64,000 nucleotides of DNA. Source: Galbula dea (taxonomy: Eukaryota; Chordata; Aves; Piciformes; Galbulidae). Location: contig VWZX01010739.1 in assembly GCA_013399015.1 (NCBI GenBank), positions 1 through 64,000 on the forward strand, given 5' to 3'. Shown here piece by piece: positions 19,766 through 33,870 of the stretch. The first letter of the stretch is position 1, and every line of letters begins with the position of its first letter. The notes beneath the pieces were generated by a model. It worked only from the letters and a program-made list of their open reading frames with translations, was not told the origin of the DNA and ran no database searches. Position numbers and translations under genes: made by a program.

Positions 19766-22700
19766 GTAGACCCTGGTCTTGCAGCCAGGAGTTCCCCTCA
19801 CCCCACTATCTGGGGTAGCACCACACTTCTGCTGTTGCTGCTGCCACCCTCCCAACTTCCTATGGCTTCAGCAGCCATTGTGGCTTTTCTCTTTTTGGGT
19901 AACACCCTTGCAGTATAATCACATAAGCAGATGAAAGGGCTGGACTGTCTGAATCTTTGCAACATTTGCATAGCACAATATTTCCATTGGATGTGCTGAC
20001 TTTTCTGTTTTGGCACTGCTATCACATATATTACAATTATGTTAACAAGCCTGTCTTTCTAAAGAACTCCTGGTTTTCTCTTCATTACCCTGAGACACAC
20101 TTCCAGTCATTTCTCATCTACTCTTACCAGCTCATTTTTGATCTATTGCACAAGTGCAAAGGAGAGCTCTACTCAAATTCAAATGCTGCTTTTGAGGCTG
20201 TAGGTGGGATGGAAGTGAAGCATGCATGATGTGCCGAGCAGCATGTACCGCAGCTCCTCCGCACGCCCTGCTGCACAGGCGCTGGCAAGAGATGTGCTTT
20301 AGCTCCCCTCTTTCAGACTGAGCTCCTAACTCAATTCCCAAAGTGTCAACCAAGAAAACAGTTGTTACAAACAGATCTTTTAAACAACCCCCAAAGAGAA
20401 ATCCCTGCCTCTCCAGGTGACTTGTTTCCACCCTGAAATGTGAGCGCTAAAGGCCACTGAAAGTCACTGTCCACCTACAATAAATCCGTCTTGTATTCTG
20501 AGATTTGTATCTGGTACTCAGAATTGAGAATGCAGTATGATTCTACACTGCCTCCAATTCCATTTGTATTTTCTCTCTTAGAAAAAAATAACTAGCTTTT
20601 CATAATTTTCATAATTCTATGAAAAACTACCAAAATGAACCATCATTACTGAGGCTTCAGGTATAACTGCTATGAAACCTGCTGTTGGTTTGGTCCACTA
20701 AAGAGAAAGAAACAGAGAAGCCAGATTAAAACAAACTTTCTTTAAAGCTATAAGAGAAATGTAAATCCTTCTAGACTGTTTTCAACTTCTAAACTAGTTA
20801 GAAAAAGGTGCTGGGCTGATACATTCTCTGCCTCCTTGGAATCACTTATCTTTCATCTCCGTCACTGCATTGCAGACTGGAAGCATTGCTATTTTTTCGA
20901 CAGCATTCTCATTTTTCCAGCTTCCAAGAAATCTCTAGACAGGGATTGTCAGTTCTAATTATGCAGCCTGTGCTGCAGCGACAGGTGGTTACCGAGGACT
21001 CAGAAATGACACTTTGACATTTGTAAATGGATTATAAATTTTGGCCCATGTTCTTGACAAAAATAGCCATAAAAGAGGGAAGACAGGCGAATGGTAAAGG
21101 CAGTCACATGGAACCTGGAAGACATGGTTATATTGGCTCCTCTGCCAACCCTTCCCAAACCTAGGCTGACTGCAGGCATGCCAGTCCTCAAGCTGGGAGA
21201 TCTATAGAGATTTACAACATACCTAACCAGTTCAGCACTGAAAGCAATAGAATTTTGTTTGCTTGGTGCTGTGCCCATGTAATTGAACTCCATACCTTCA
21301 TCCATAGAGTACAGCACTGGATAGACTCACAAGGTTGGGCATCTCTGTGCCATTGGCCATGGCACACCACAGACATGTCATGTCTCTAGTCCTCTAGATA
21401 CAAATTGGATTGGATGCTCAAGGATCCAGGCTATAGTAGAGCCATTGAGTGGAGACAATAACACTATCTAATTCATAGGAAAACCTTAACATTTGGAGCG
21501 TTAGGAATGTAATATTTCTGCCCAAGGAATTCATCCCAACCTCAGACTTTTCTTTTGACTCTGGGAAACTTTGATCCTACTCTAAAGGGCCAGCACTTCT
21601 GCCCTCACACAAGAAGTGTCCTGCTCTTCTAATTTCTTTCCAAAGAGTAATGGCTTATACATAAATTTTAATTAGAGACACCACTGAGAACTGATTTGAT
21701 CTAAGCCCAGTATGAGCCTAGATCTCCACAGACTTAAAGGAGGTGAGATCATCACAGAAGAAGTGAATGAAAAGAACCTGCAGTGAGAAAAGACTGTCAA
21801 GATGAAAGGAGAGGAGTTTGAACCCTTTGGTGCTCTTGGATTTCAATGTCCCACAAGCACAGATCTGCAGGCAGATCTTTGTTAAGCTATGTCCCAGCTG
21901 GTACTTAATAGAACAACGACCAAATGCTGCTGAAATTACTTGTGTAACTTAGACACCATCCTGAGGAAGGGCATTGCATTCCAGTCACTCCAACAGAGAG
22001 AAATGGTTTAGCAATGGCAGGCTTTAAAGGCTAAAGCTACAAGGACAAAGAAATTTCCATCTTGGTAATAGGATGACTTCTAAAAGTCTTAAAAGAGTCA
22101 GTCCTCTTTCTGATGCTGAGTTCGCACAAGCAAAGTCTATTTCTAAACCTCTGGCCAGTATTCAGATATCCAACACTATCACTTAGAAGAAAAAGGAAAA
22201 TCTGTTGCAATGTAGACACACTCATGTATGCAAGCTAGGCTCTGGAAAGTTGGCTAACACTTTGCAGTGACTGGAGAAAAATAATGCAACAGCAAAGCTC
22301 AAAAGATTTCTCAAGGAGGCCTATGCCTTTTTAAGCCAAAAATCACTTGCAGAGAAGCATATCTAAGCAGGACTGTGCTCCAACAACAGAGCAACAGCCA
22401 TAGCACACAAGTGCCAGATGAAAGCTGGCATCAGCCAACATGGACAGGCTGCAATGCCAGGGAATGTTTTCCAAACAAAACTTGCTGTAAAAGTGACTAC
22501 AAAGTTTGTTTAGTAACAGGAGAGAGCAGCCTTCACCATCAGACCTGTGCACTAGGATACTGAGCAAGGAGAGCATTTCTGTCCTCACTTGACCTGCTAA
22601 CAAAACCTTCTCTTTCTCCAGTTGCTTATTTCTGGACAACTGAAGATAAGTAAGTTTTCCCACTGGATTGCAAGATGACACATGGCTCTGAGCTCCTCAC

Positions 22701-23495
22701 CCCTCCCCCTGCTAAGCTGTGACACACGGAGGTCAGCCTGTGACCAGGCTTGCAGGAGCTGCAGCAGACTGGCATGGCTGGGGGCTCATTGACTGATACC
22801 TTGGTTTTAACAAACTCCCCTCTGCAGCTTGCTTGTTATCAACCAAGCTCCAGGCAGAGCTGCCTGTCCTTCCCCCCCTCCTCTGCTAGGTATGTGCTCT
22901 TTGCACTCATTTAAGGGAGAAGGCAAGCTCCTAATGTCTATTGGTTTCTTTTTAATGTGGAAACAGCAACGAGTCCATGTACATGTGTGCACACACACAC
23001 ATATACAGAAGGCCAAACCTAGAAAGGGATCCTGGCATTCCCATGTATACCACAGCCTAGGTAACAGTGTTGTTTCCATCAGGCTTCAATGAAAATATCA
23101 TCATCATTCTAACATGCTTCCCACCATCTGCAGTCACTGCTGCTACTAAAGCTTACCTTTCACTTTACATCTCTAAACAAGCCCATTGCAGCGGTGCTGA
23201 GCTAAACCCAGGCTCCTCCAGCATCTCTCTGGGGACAGAAATAATCCAGAATCACTTGCTCCCTGCTGTGAACAAAGGTCATTATTTTGACAAATTAGTT
23301 AAATCTCTCTCAGTCAGCAATGATGACCCTGAATTATTCAGCATGCAGCTGTCTCTTCCCTTTATAAAAACAGCCTGTAAAGCAATAAGTGTATTCCACT
23401 TGAACCACTTCTTAAAGAGGTAAGACAGTTTGGGTTCACTGCAATGCCCCTTGAAGTCAATGGGAGTCTTTCATTTAATTTTCATTTAATTAATT

Positions 23496-23840
23496 TCATT
23501 AAATTTGCAGATGATGCCAAGCTGGGAGGGGTTGTAAATACTTTGGAGAACAAGATTAGAATTCAAAATGCTCCACAGTATAAAAAATTATCTGAAATAA
23601 ATAGATGCAATTCAAGAAAAATAAGAACAAAGCATGAAGTTAGATAAAACCAATTAAGTACAGGATAGGGAAAGATTGGCCTGGTTACTGCAGTGAAGGA
23701 AAGGATATGAACTAGAGAGGATCAGAAACTCTCCAACTCTAGGGATCATTGAGGACTGGAAGATGGCAGAATTACCATCTGTAGAAATTTTTAAGGTCTG
23801 CTTAGACAAATGACTGTCAGGAATGTTTTACATAGCTGGA
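23496..23840 (+). mobile_element. CR1 LINE fragment, old copy from the end of ORF2/3' region
   Basis: The plus strand reads aaatttgcagatgatgccaa, gctgggaggggttgtaaata, ctttggagaacaagattaga and attcaaaatgctccacag, then tctgaaataaataga. This is the well-known stretch near the end of the CR1 reverse-transcriptase ORF. A later piece, aaatttttaaggtctgctta and gacaaatgactgtcaggaatg, fits a more 3' part of CR1, so the middle appears shortened by deletion. The frame is broken by stops and indels; it cannot encode a protein. Confidence 0.8.
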
Positions 23841-26800
23841 CATATTTTTCCTTTCAGCTCAGTTTGAAGATTTCAGTGATTTTAAAGCCATATATTCAGA
23901 TATGTAATGTACAACTTCTCCTGTCTCTAGTCCATGCATATTATCTACAAGAACTATGGGTTTACTGGGTGAAAAAGGAAACAAGTCTTTTGTCTTTGTT
24001 CCTCTGATTCAATATTGATCACAAAAGCACAAGCACGCCCTATTGTACTGGAAAACATTCTGCACACTAACAGAATACAACCCATGGGAAAGCCACTTCC
24101 TAAAGCTCTTCTGAACTTCTAGACAGGACACAAAACCAGACTGCAGTGTCCAGTGCCCCTTCTGATGGCCTGGAGTGAACAAAACTCTTTGTAGCAACAT
24201 AATTGATGTTTCTGGAATGCAATTAAATAAGTTTGCAGTGCACAAAATAACTGTTATTTCATACTGTCTTCTTTCCTTATAAGATGTGGTAGAATGCTAA
24301 ATACATTATTCCCACTTGTATTTATAGCAATAATGGTGGTAATTACGTTGCTTTGTGAAGTATTCTGATGCACAAGACAAGCCATTGCCTGAAAACTGAT
24401 TGCATTTCATTAAATCAATAAAATTAAGGGGAAAAAATGATAAAAAAATGGGAGCAAAGGTATCTTGTTTTTCTGTGCTGGAGAATGTTATCTGCACATG
24501 TTATCTGGGGCTAGAAATGAAGTCTCATTACCCCAGGGTTTGAGAATAATGAACCAAACCATGAAAATAGCTCTACTTAGCATAAAAAGGAAAGCCAGGC
24601 CAGAAACCATTTCCTCTCACAGACATATTCTAGAAAAAAAATGATGAAACAAAAACCACCTTCATGGAACAGGTAGAAGTCCAGATGAGGACTGAAGAGA
24701 CACAGTTTCTGTTTCATCTCTGCCATTTGACCTCATAAAAGGTTTGTTTTCTGCTCATTCTCTTCATTCATTACTGTTTAGACTGTCACAGGACTGTCTC
24801 TGATAGGGAGCTGCAGTTCCTGCCCGTTGAGACTCGATGCTTTTGGGAGATGTAGCTGCTATTGGAATAGAAATGTACTAAAAGAGACAGTAATAAACAT
24901 GGTAAGAGCAAATGCCTGCCTCATGCCTATAGCCCTTACAATGCAGAAGACAACAGACCAGATACACAGCATTTAGAATACAATGTGCTTGGGGCTTGTC
25001 AGTCAGCAAAGCAAAGACAGCAAAGCTGTTCTTAAAACACTCTCAGGTCAGTATCAGATTAGAAAACCCTTGGCTTTTCTCACCACAACCAAAGAGAAAG
25101 CCAAACTGTGCTCTAGCTCTCAACCTGTCAGCCCTATTGCAGCTAATGGGGTTACATGGCAGTACAGTCTAGGTGTCATTTGGCCTTCAAGTGAAAAGCA
25201 GTTGATATCGCTGCTAACCTGAGCCTGCAGTTCCTCTGAGCTTCCTTTCATTTTCAAAGAAATGACAAGAGGGACACATTCAATAAAACATTTCAGGAGC
25301 TGGTTTCAGTCAGGATGGGGAATTGAAGGGGGAGGATAATTTAAAAGCATTTTGTAAGACTTCAGCTGCTGGTTCTCCATTGACTCTGATAGGAGTCATG
25401 CTACTTTGATCTTCCAAATGCTTTCACACTCCTTCCATCCTGAGAAGCACTCATACCATGTATTTATTTACTGTTATATCAAGGTGAGTCCTGAACTTTT
25501 ATATCTGAATTATCTTCAAACAACCAAGAAGAAAGAATAGCCAGATTATGAGACTCCATCTGAAAGTACATCACCCTGTTGTATTGACACATCTTGCATG
25601 TTCTCAGTGTTTGGGAATTCATGGTTTAATTACAAAGTTATGTAACCGATCAAGAAGCCCTGGTGAAGCTCTATTTCATGTGAAGACCCCAGGGTATGGA
25701 AGATACAGGAATAAGCAGCTGGATCTTTTCCAGTAAACTCCTATTTAAAGCCTATGATGAACTCTGGACACTTAATGGAAGAACTGTACCAGTCAGCAGC
25801 TTGTCTCTCCCTGCACAGGCTGGAAGAAGCACAGCAGCTCCATGCATGCATTCTGGATGCAGGCAACAAAGACATGAAGATGAAAATGGATGAAGTCAGG
25901 AGGAAGTCTTTTCATCTGGATTTGGCCTTGTAATCTGTTCTAATTAGTTAGCAAAATCTTCCAGACTCCTGCAGCAGTGATGGGATTCTCAAGGGTACTA
26001 GAAGAACTTGGGTGCTGAGGTTCCAAGTGATGAGATGTGGATGTCAAATTCTGCTAGTTCATGTTGAAAATCCCCCTCTGGAAATCAGGATTACACCACA
26101 GACAAAGCATGGGTGACTACTCTTTGTCTATGTAATTCTTGACAGATTTTAAACTCAGAAGCATAAGAAAGGGATTTTTGAATACCAGAATTTCCATCAA
26201 GTTCTGCAATACCCTGGAGAGACCTTTTCAGAGACAGATATACCCACCTCCAAAGAACATTTATGAAAACCTGTAACAGAATTGTTGAGCAGCAGCTTCA
26301 CTTGCTCCTCCAGTGCTTAGACACATTACATCTGTACTACTCCCCAAAAGAGTAGCTGCTGTTACCCAACAGATGAACTAGCAGAAATGAACCTTGTAAA
26401 ATCAAATCTCCTCAAAAAAAAAAGCACACATTGCATAGAGAAGTGGAAAGGGAAATTTAGCAGTTTTACATTCATTTATTGTTATTTATTTGAATGAGAC
26501 AGGTGATGAGGCCTTAGTCCTGGGCCATCTCTTGTTCTGCTACAAATCCCAGAAATACACAGCTACAAGCCTAAGACTAATCCATTTTTACAACAAACTC
26601 CTATTTCTTGACTCTTTCATGTCTAAGTAAGCTCAGAATCAGACTAGACACATCTGCCCAGGGGATGTAGACTGTTTTCCCAAAAGAATTTACTACCACA
26701 GCACTAGCTAATCTTCAGCACTTACCTTCGCAGGTACAGCTCTGAGGGGAGGAATAAAACTGGCAAAGAAAGTTCATGAGACTGGTGCTTCTTAATTTGG

Positions 26801-29800
26801 CAATGAGTGCCCACATTTGTGAACTATGGTAGAAGTCTGTGTCCCTCCCATACACTTACATGAAAGAGCAAAGCCATTTGGCTTGCTTTTTAGCAGGATG
26901 CTATGATGACTTTTTTCTTAAGCTTAAGAAATTCCCAGAAAGATGAGGAGTAGTTTTTACTGCAAGGCTCTTCAGAAATTGCTAGTTCAAGTTAGGTTGA
27001 TTCAAGAGTGTTTCACTTCTTCACAGGGCACACAAGTGGTACCACAGTGCAGCCTGTCAGATCTTCTCTGGCATTTCACAGATACACTTGCTCTTTTATA
27101 AAGACCTCATGGCCAAAACCCAGCAACACTCATGTATTTAGTGTTGAGGCTGTGCCAGACATACTCAGCCCTTACTGCTTCACTTATGCTAATCCACAAG
27201 TCCCCTGCACAAGCATATACTGTCCTACCTTGCAAGCACCTAGGGCAGCTGCACCCTCTCCTTTTGGTTTTCAGACAAAGAGAACAAACTGGACAGCTCA
27301 ACCACATGCAAAGTGCCCTGGGAAAATGTACATATTAATGCCAAGCTCTTGGCACAGCAAGTTGGCAGGAGCTCACACTGGTTCCTTCCCATGCACCAGT
27401 GGGCTGAGCAGACAACTGATGACAAGGGCTAAATATCACTGTAGCTGTACTGAGCTCAACTTGGTACTGCAATTCCAGCTGCTCAAAATCTTACCTTATT
27501 CAAAACAGAGCACAGAGTGGGCTCACTTGGTATCCCTGTGCTCACTAATCATGCACTTGTCACTGCAGCTTCAAAAGGCCAGATTGCAAGGTTTGCTGGC
27601 ATGCCAGCACTCTCTCCCCTTTTCCTGCTGGAAACCTGCCTGTGCCATCACTCAGTTGTGCTCAACCTCAAGACCTACTATGGAAAAAGTTGCAGGTATC
27701 TGATGATGGCCACACATCTATTCCCAGGAAGAATAAGACTGAGAAAGAAAGAGCACTTCTTTGTGTGCTACAGCATACTGCAGGCTCCACTAAGCCTTCT
27801 GAACTTCTCAGAGAGTTATTTGCTGTGAGATTTTTCTGTGAGTTATTAAACTCTTTATTTCCCACTCAGGTGAATAAGGGTTGTCTGTCTCAGGAAGATG
27901 CTAGGAGGGATTCACTAAGATTATTCAGAATTTTTTTCAGAAGCACAGGTGATCCTCACCATGGAAAATCATGTTATAAAAAGAGAAAAGCTTATTACAG
28001 GTTATGTATAGTTCCTCCCTGGTCCCCTCTCTCTGCTGTGCCTCACCTAATCTCTGTGTACATATATAAATATATGTATATGCATATTTCAGTGAGCTGA
28101 AGTACAGCAGATAGGAAGAGGCTCCCTAATCCTTGTTTTCTTTGGAAAGCTGGAGTCCATATAATGGACGAAGAAGGAAACTGAAAAATATTATATTTAC
28201 AACAGAACTAGGAGTGACTGTTTCAATACCTCACTGTGCAGTTATTCACACCTACAGGACTGCTATGGACAAAGTTGCACTTCAAACTTGTTGACTTCCA
28301 TGGTTTTCTGCATAAAGCAGTACTAAAAAAGAGTTGTTCTATCACCCTCAGATACTGAGATGAGAACTTAGCACAGTTTCCTCTGGATCTTTGAGCCTTC
28401 TTCCCTCAGGCATGTACAGCCAAGGGAGATTTTAGTTTCTCTGCACTTGGAGATGGATATGTGTGAATCCTGAAAGGCTTTCATATGTTAAAATAAATCT
28501 TTACACATTAGCAGACACTTAGATGGAGACATCACTCACATGGCATCCATGTCTGTCCTACCTGCTTTTTATGTACAGAACACCATCCACAGAGGTAGCC
28601 TGGCCAACTCATTTCACCAAGAGTGCTTTCTTCCAAATCCTCATAGCTGGCTAGCATCTAAATGTTGCTGTTTAGGCTCTCTGGATTACAACAGTTTCTC
28701 ATGCTCATATCTACTTGTAAATCTTCTTACAAAATTTATGAACAAAGACAATTTTCCAATGGATCAATGTAAGCCTCTTCCTCTTTTGCACAATTTCCTA
28801 ATAGACTGTCTACTGCAGAAGCATGTTCCCTTGTAGTATGTTATTCCCCATACAAGTTTGAAGTTCATCTACCTTAAGGAAATCTGACTGCTTCAGCTAA
28901 AAGTTGTGTAGCCTTATGGATTCTTTATCAGATGAGCAGATGATCTTTTTAACACCTTCAGTTTCTGACTTTCATATCTTTCATTAAATCAATCTCCCTT
29001 TCATGATTTATATTTATACCAATGCCCAATTCTATTACAACCCTTTCTTCTGCTTTCTCAATTTCCTCTGTTATTCTTTTTTGGGTGTATAATATTATTT
29101 CAGTGGCCAACTCACAGGCTGTCACTTCACATTTATGAACTGAAACATGAATGTGCATTATGATTTTATTTTTATGAAAATCCATGATAACTAATGCACT
29201 GATTCAATTTCTATCAAGAAGCTTTCTATTTGTTTTCATGCTATTTGGCCTCTAACCTCCAGCACTCCAAACAAACTTCTACATCTATATATTACATATT
29301 AGGATCATTACAGTTCTTTTATCTTCCTGGCCAACGACTTCAGAAGCTATAAGGGATTTAGGTGGGAGTTTCACTAGAAATGGCTCTTTTCTGTCTTGCA
29401 GGCTACATTTCATGTGAAAGGGAAAAAAGATGACTAACAAATGAAAGATGTTGTAACCCTCAGAAAGCCCCAGGCAAGCTAGATAAGTGTTTAGTGGAAC
29501 AGTCAATTAGACAGTGGGAGATCATGGTGGTGCCCTGTTGCCTGGAAAGCTGGCATTCATTTTATACTAGTTTATATCTTTGTAGTAAAACCACTCTCAC
29601 TAGTTTGCCTCTGTTTTACAGCAATACTAGTGCAGGCAGAATCAGATTATTTACAGCAGGTTTCTTCCTTATTTTCCTTGATAAACAGAGAGTATCTCTG
29701 AGTATCCTCAGAGAAAGACACAGGTCATTCTTTGCTCCCCAGTTCTGGCCCACTTGCACTCCCTGTCATGTTATGAAGAGGAAATAAAACACAGGAGGCT

Positions 29801-32126
29801 TTTCCACTTACAGATAACTAGGCTGGTCACTGCAGCATCACCTTCTGACAGAAAAGCTGTCTCTTCGCAGTAAGAGAAAAGAAACTCCAGAAAAGCCTGC
29901 CTCTGTGATGGTCTCATTATGATTTAGCTCATTAAAACTCATTACAACTTAGGGCAGCCCTGAAGCACCAATGAAATCTGCTAGCAGCACACTGGTCTGC
30001 ACAGGGACTAGGTTCCAGAAGACATGAATGTGTCTCCCTCAACACCAACCTGTGAGCTACAGCTACCAGGTGGGTCACAGCAAAGACCTCTGCATCTAAA
30101 GCCTTTTCAAAAGGAAAATGTAATGACAGCTGAGTAATAAGTCTGAGGATTCAGCAGATTTTCCTATACTTACTGCAAGTGGCCAGACCTTGCCAGGGGT
30201 TGTTCAGATTTCATCCTGATCATGCAGTTAAACTGATTTCTTGAATTATGTTTTCCAATGAAACCTGAAGGTGAGTGCTCAGCTCCCATTAGACTACACA
30301 AGCTCAGTGACCTTAAATTACAAGGAAAATTTCAGCCTTACTCTCAAAGTTGTTTTTCTTATCCTTCATAGGATCCTTTCACTAAACAAAAACCCAGAGC
30401 AAACAACAGACCAGACAAAGCTAATTATTGCCAGATCTGGGGATATCCCTTGTAAAATAAGGGACAGCTTATGGTCCTAAAGGATTGACCATGTCTTGAC
30501 ATATTATCCTATTCTCTGGTATATGATTCAACATAACTGTTTAAACTACGAGTTCATAAATGGTTCATCATTTCACCTTTGGCAGTCTGCAAAGCAGAAA
30601 ACTCATCTTTTGCTAATGATTGAGTGGGAAAGATACCAAGACCCTTTCACTCTGGATCCTCCACCCCCCTGCACTATACCATATTATTTTATTTGTTTCC
30701 TGTGCTGTGGAGTGGAGGAAGTCTTCCCAGCTAAGATGCTTCTGGAATCACTTTCATTCATCTCTCAGTAATTTTCTGATTTACCTAGTTTTCCTGTGTT
30801 GGACACACTTCATGATATTTAACCTCTCATTTTGTGCATTCAGTTTTCTCACAGCCTCAACAACAACAAACCAACCAGCCCATGAAGAAAAGTCTTATCA
30901 GTAATCAGCCATCCTGAAGACCAGACAATGCCTGTCAGATCTGGCTGCTAAAGAGTACAGGATGGGGTTACTCATACCTAAGCACAGCTTCCCTAGCAGC
31001 CTGAGCTCCAAAGAAATAAATACCAATGAATGCAGCCCAGTTGAATCTACTTAGAAGAGAGAGAGCAGGAGATGAGATTAGACACACACGTTGGGAACAA
31101 AGGGCAGAATTTGGAAAACTACTTGTCAAGGTGTCTTCAAAAATTAGTATAGTGCACACAACTGTATTGCCAGAGGGGCTGTTTCTTATCCTGTCTGCAG
31201 GCCTGTGTGAAATCCTTCTGATGAAATTCAGAGCCCTAGGGAAACAGTTGACTTCAAAACTTGTTACAAGCTTGAAACTCAGGCTCAGCATCATCAAAAC
31301 GTGCGAAGAACTTTCAAGGAAAGAGGGGCTGACTTATGGCTATGGCACTGAAACATCTCAAATTGGTTCTGGCTGATCTTTGCTTTCAGGATTAAGCTGA
31401 TACCAAACTAAACCATCCAGTGGTGACAAGAGCTGTGCTTAGACAGAACAGAAAAAATCCTAATAAGGAATAGACTTTCACTACTCTTCATCAAATAAAG
31501 TGCAGAGCAATCCCACTAATTACACTGGGTTAACTCTGGCTTTTCTGTGGCAGAAAAGAGATCCAATCCTTAGCAGGAACTGTATGTGTGCATATGAGAC
31601 TGGCCCTGAGTTTTTCTTTCAGTGGCAGTCAAGTGCAATTAATCTAATGCTTACAGACAATGCAGAAAATGTAGTTTAGTACCCATCCATTGTGCCTTTA
31701 GATGCCTAGTCACCAGGGCAAATGATACTTTCCTTCATTACTGAAGTTTCTCTTCTCCCTCTCTAGCTTTTAGTAGAATGAAATGGAGCATGTAATGGAA
31801 CGTCATGTTCATAGGTTTCATTTTGGTATCAGCTCCAGGTCTGCACAAAATCTCTAACAGTACAACAGCTTTCCACTGGCTCACAAATGCTAAAAGAAAT
31901 TGCTGAAGGCACTCAAATCCTCAAGTCTAAAGAAGATGCCCTAAATTTACTAAACAAAACTCCTTTACAGTTGCAAAATAATCACCTGCTTGCAAATAAT
32001 CAGGTTACTTTTAATAGTTATTATATAGAAGAGATTATACAAATTGGGAGAAAAGATCAGCTTTCTGTAATACCCACCTGTTTTAGATACACAGTTATAT
32101 TTTTAACTAAAATTGAAGAGTCATTA

Positions 32127-32215
32127 AGGCCAGTTTTTGTAGGTGCTTAGGTTTCTAATTCCCAGTTAAATTAATTGGACTTAAATGCCTAAATAGCTTC
32201 AGAAATCAGGCTTAT
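32127..32215. repeat. Decayed palindromic MITE-like repeat
   Basis: The order is gtaggtgcttaggtttctaa, ttcccagttaaattaattgg, acttaaatgcctaaatagct, tcagaaatcagg. It fits the same 'taggtgcctaactccc...tcaatgggacttaggcacctaaat' palindrome as the relic near 17047, about 15 kb away in the same intron. Confidence 0.45.
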
Positions 32216-33870
32216 CATCCAATAACCAGTTAAACAAGATGATGCTGCAAAATAAGGCTGAAACAGGAAAGCTGTTCAGCATTTCTATGGGTAGCTGATG
32301 TGGGAAAAATAAAAGCACTAATATCTCCCACAAGCAAATACCATTCCAATGCCACAGTCTTAGAAAAGTCAATAGAAGAGATCCTGTCACGTGTAACACT
32401 GGAGAACTATTACAGATAATTATATTTGGTAATAAACTGGGCTCAGGTAATTCCTTGTACTGTGACATCTCAAAACACTTTTCAGATGTATTTTACTGGT
32501 TTACCTTCTTATGCTCTTGGAAGTCCTTCAGAAGTACTACATCAATTGTATAACTACCTTCAAAGAGGAGTAGCAGAAAAGTAGCCAAAAGTCATCATGG
32601 AAAACCAGGGTAGAGCTGAGAGCACAAACCAGGACTGCACTGCACTTAACAGAATGAAATAATGCAAAAACATCTGCCTCAAAGCATAGTCATTCTGAGC
32701 TACTTAAGGACAGCAATTTTAAAGATTTGATTATGACAGACAAAAACACCTCTGGAAAAGGATGAGTTGGTCTCTCATAGGATACATTTGTTCTGCCCAT
32801 GCTTACCTAGTTCCCTAAGTGGAAGCTGAGCATTGAAAACACTAAATAAAGAACTGCAGAATCTAGACATGCAGCCAATGGTACATTAGGATACCACTAG
32901 ATATTTTACTGTCTGAAAGCTTTCAGAAAAGTTTAGCAATGGGACTGATATAAGAATGCTAAAAACTGGCAGCCCAAAGGGTAAGTAAGGGCAGAAACAC
33001 AGAGAAAACTATTTAAGATGCAGCAAGCGCAGCAAAAACAGCAAAAGCAACACCAAAAGACTGTATGGAACAGCTGGATAGTCACTAGAGGAGAACTGCA
33101 GGAGAAGTGACAGATGAGGCTGAGATGAGATGACAGGTGGGCTGGGTATCACCAGTTGAACAGCAGCGACAATAGGAGCTAACAGAGTCAAGCACTGGAG
33201 GGCGAAGTCTATCCACAGGTGAACACATCACCTCCCATACACTGTCTTTACATTCATTTCCCTGCACATATAGGGAAGGGAAGAGGCATATGAAAACCTA
33301 CTCTATGGATATGGATGTTTCACTATTACAAGCTGTAGCAGGACATTGAGCTGCAAGATTCCCTCCTGAATTATATGGGAACTGTTCACCCTCTAGATAT
33401 TCATCTACATTTCTTCTCTCCCTACTCATTAACCCTTGGTCTGGTAAGTAGTGAGCATGATTATCTACCTAAACCAGAATAAAACACTAATTTGAGAAGT
33501 ACCCTACTTCAGTGGATCAGCCACAAAGGTCTGAAACTTCTCCTGCCTAAGACAATTCATTTAGCCTGTGGCCTGGTGTACAAAGTCCCTGCTTTTTAAG
33601 CTTCAGGCAAAGAGGGCTATATGTTTGACTCAACAAGGTCCTAGGAAGAAATGCAAAATGGTCCAGATGGTGGCTAAAAGGGAAGAAATCTTTAGTCAGC
33701 AGAGCTGCATAGCCTCTATTACATAAGAAATCCAGAAGTATTTCCAAACACTTACACAGCCACTAATATTTTGTCATGACAGTAATTTTTATATGCTGAG
33801 ATTATGTCAAATTAATCAGGAGTGCTTCCTAACCACCCTGTCCTCTGTCCTAGTTAGGGTTATGTATATT

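Noticed and set aside
22990..23005. (CA)n run considered as a notable microsatellite or Z-DNA site
   Set aside because: Only about six units, ordinary for vertebrate introns.
28958..29185. Minus-strand 75-codon frame with a charged, protein-like composition (Glu, Lys, Ile rich)
   Set aside because: It has no recognisable domain, no splice signals and no link to TMEM132; the AT-rich base composition explains the residues.
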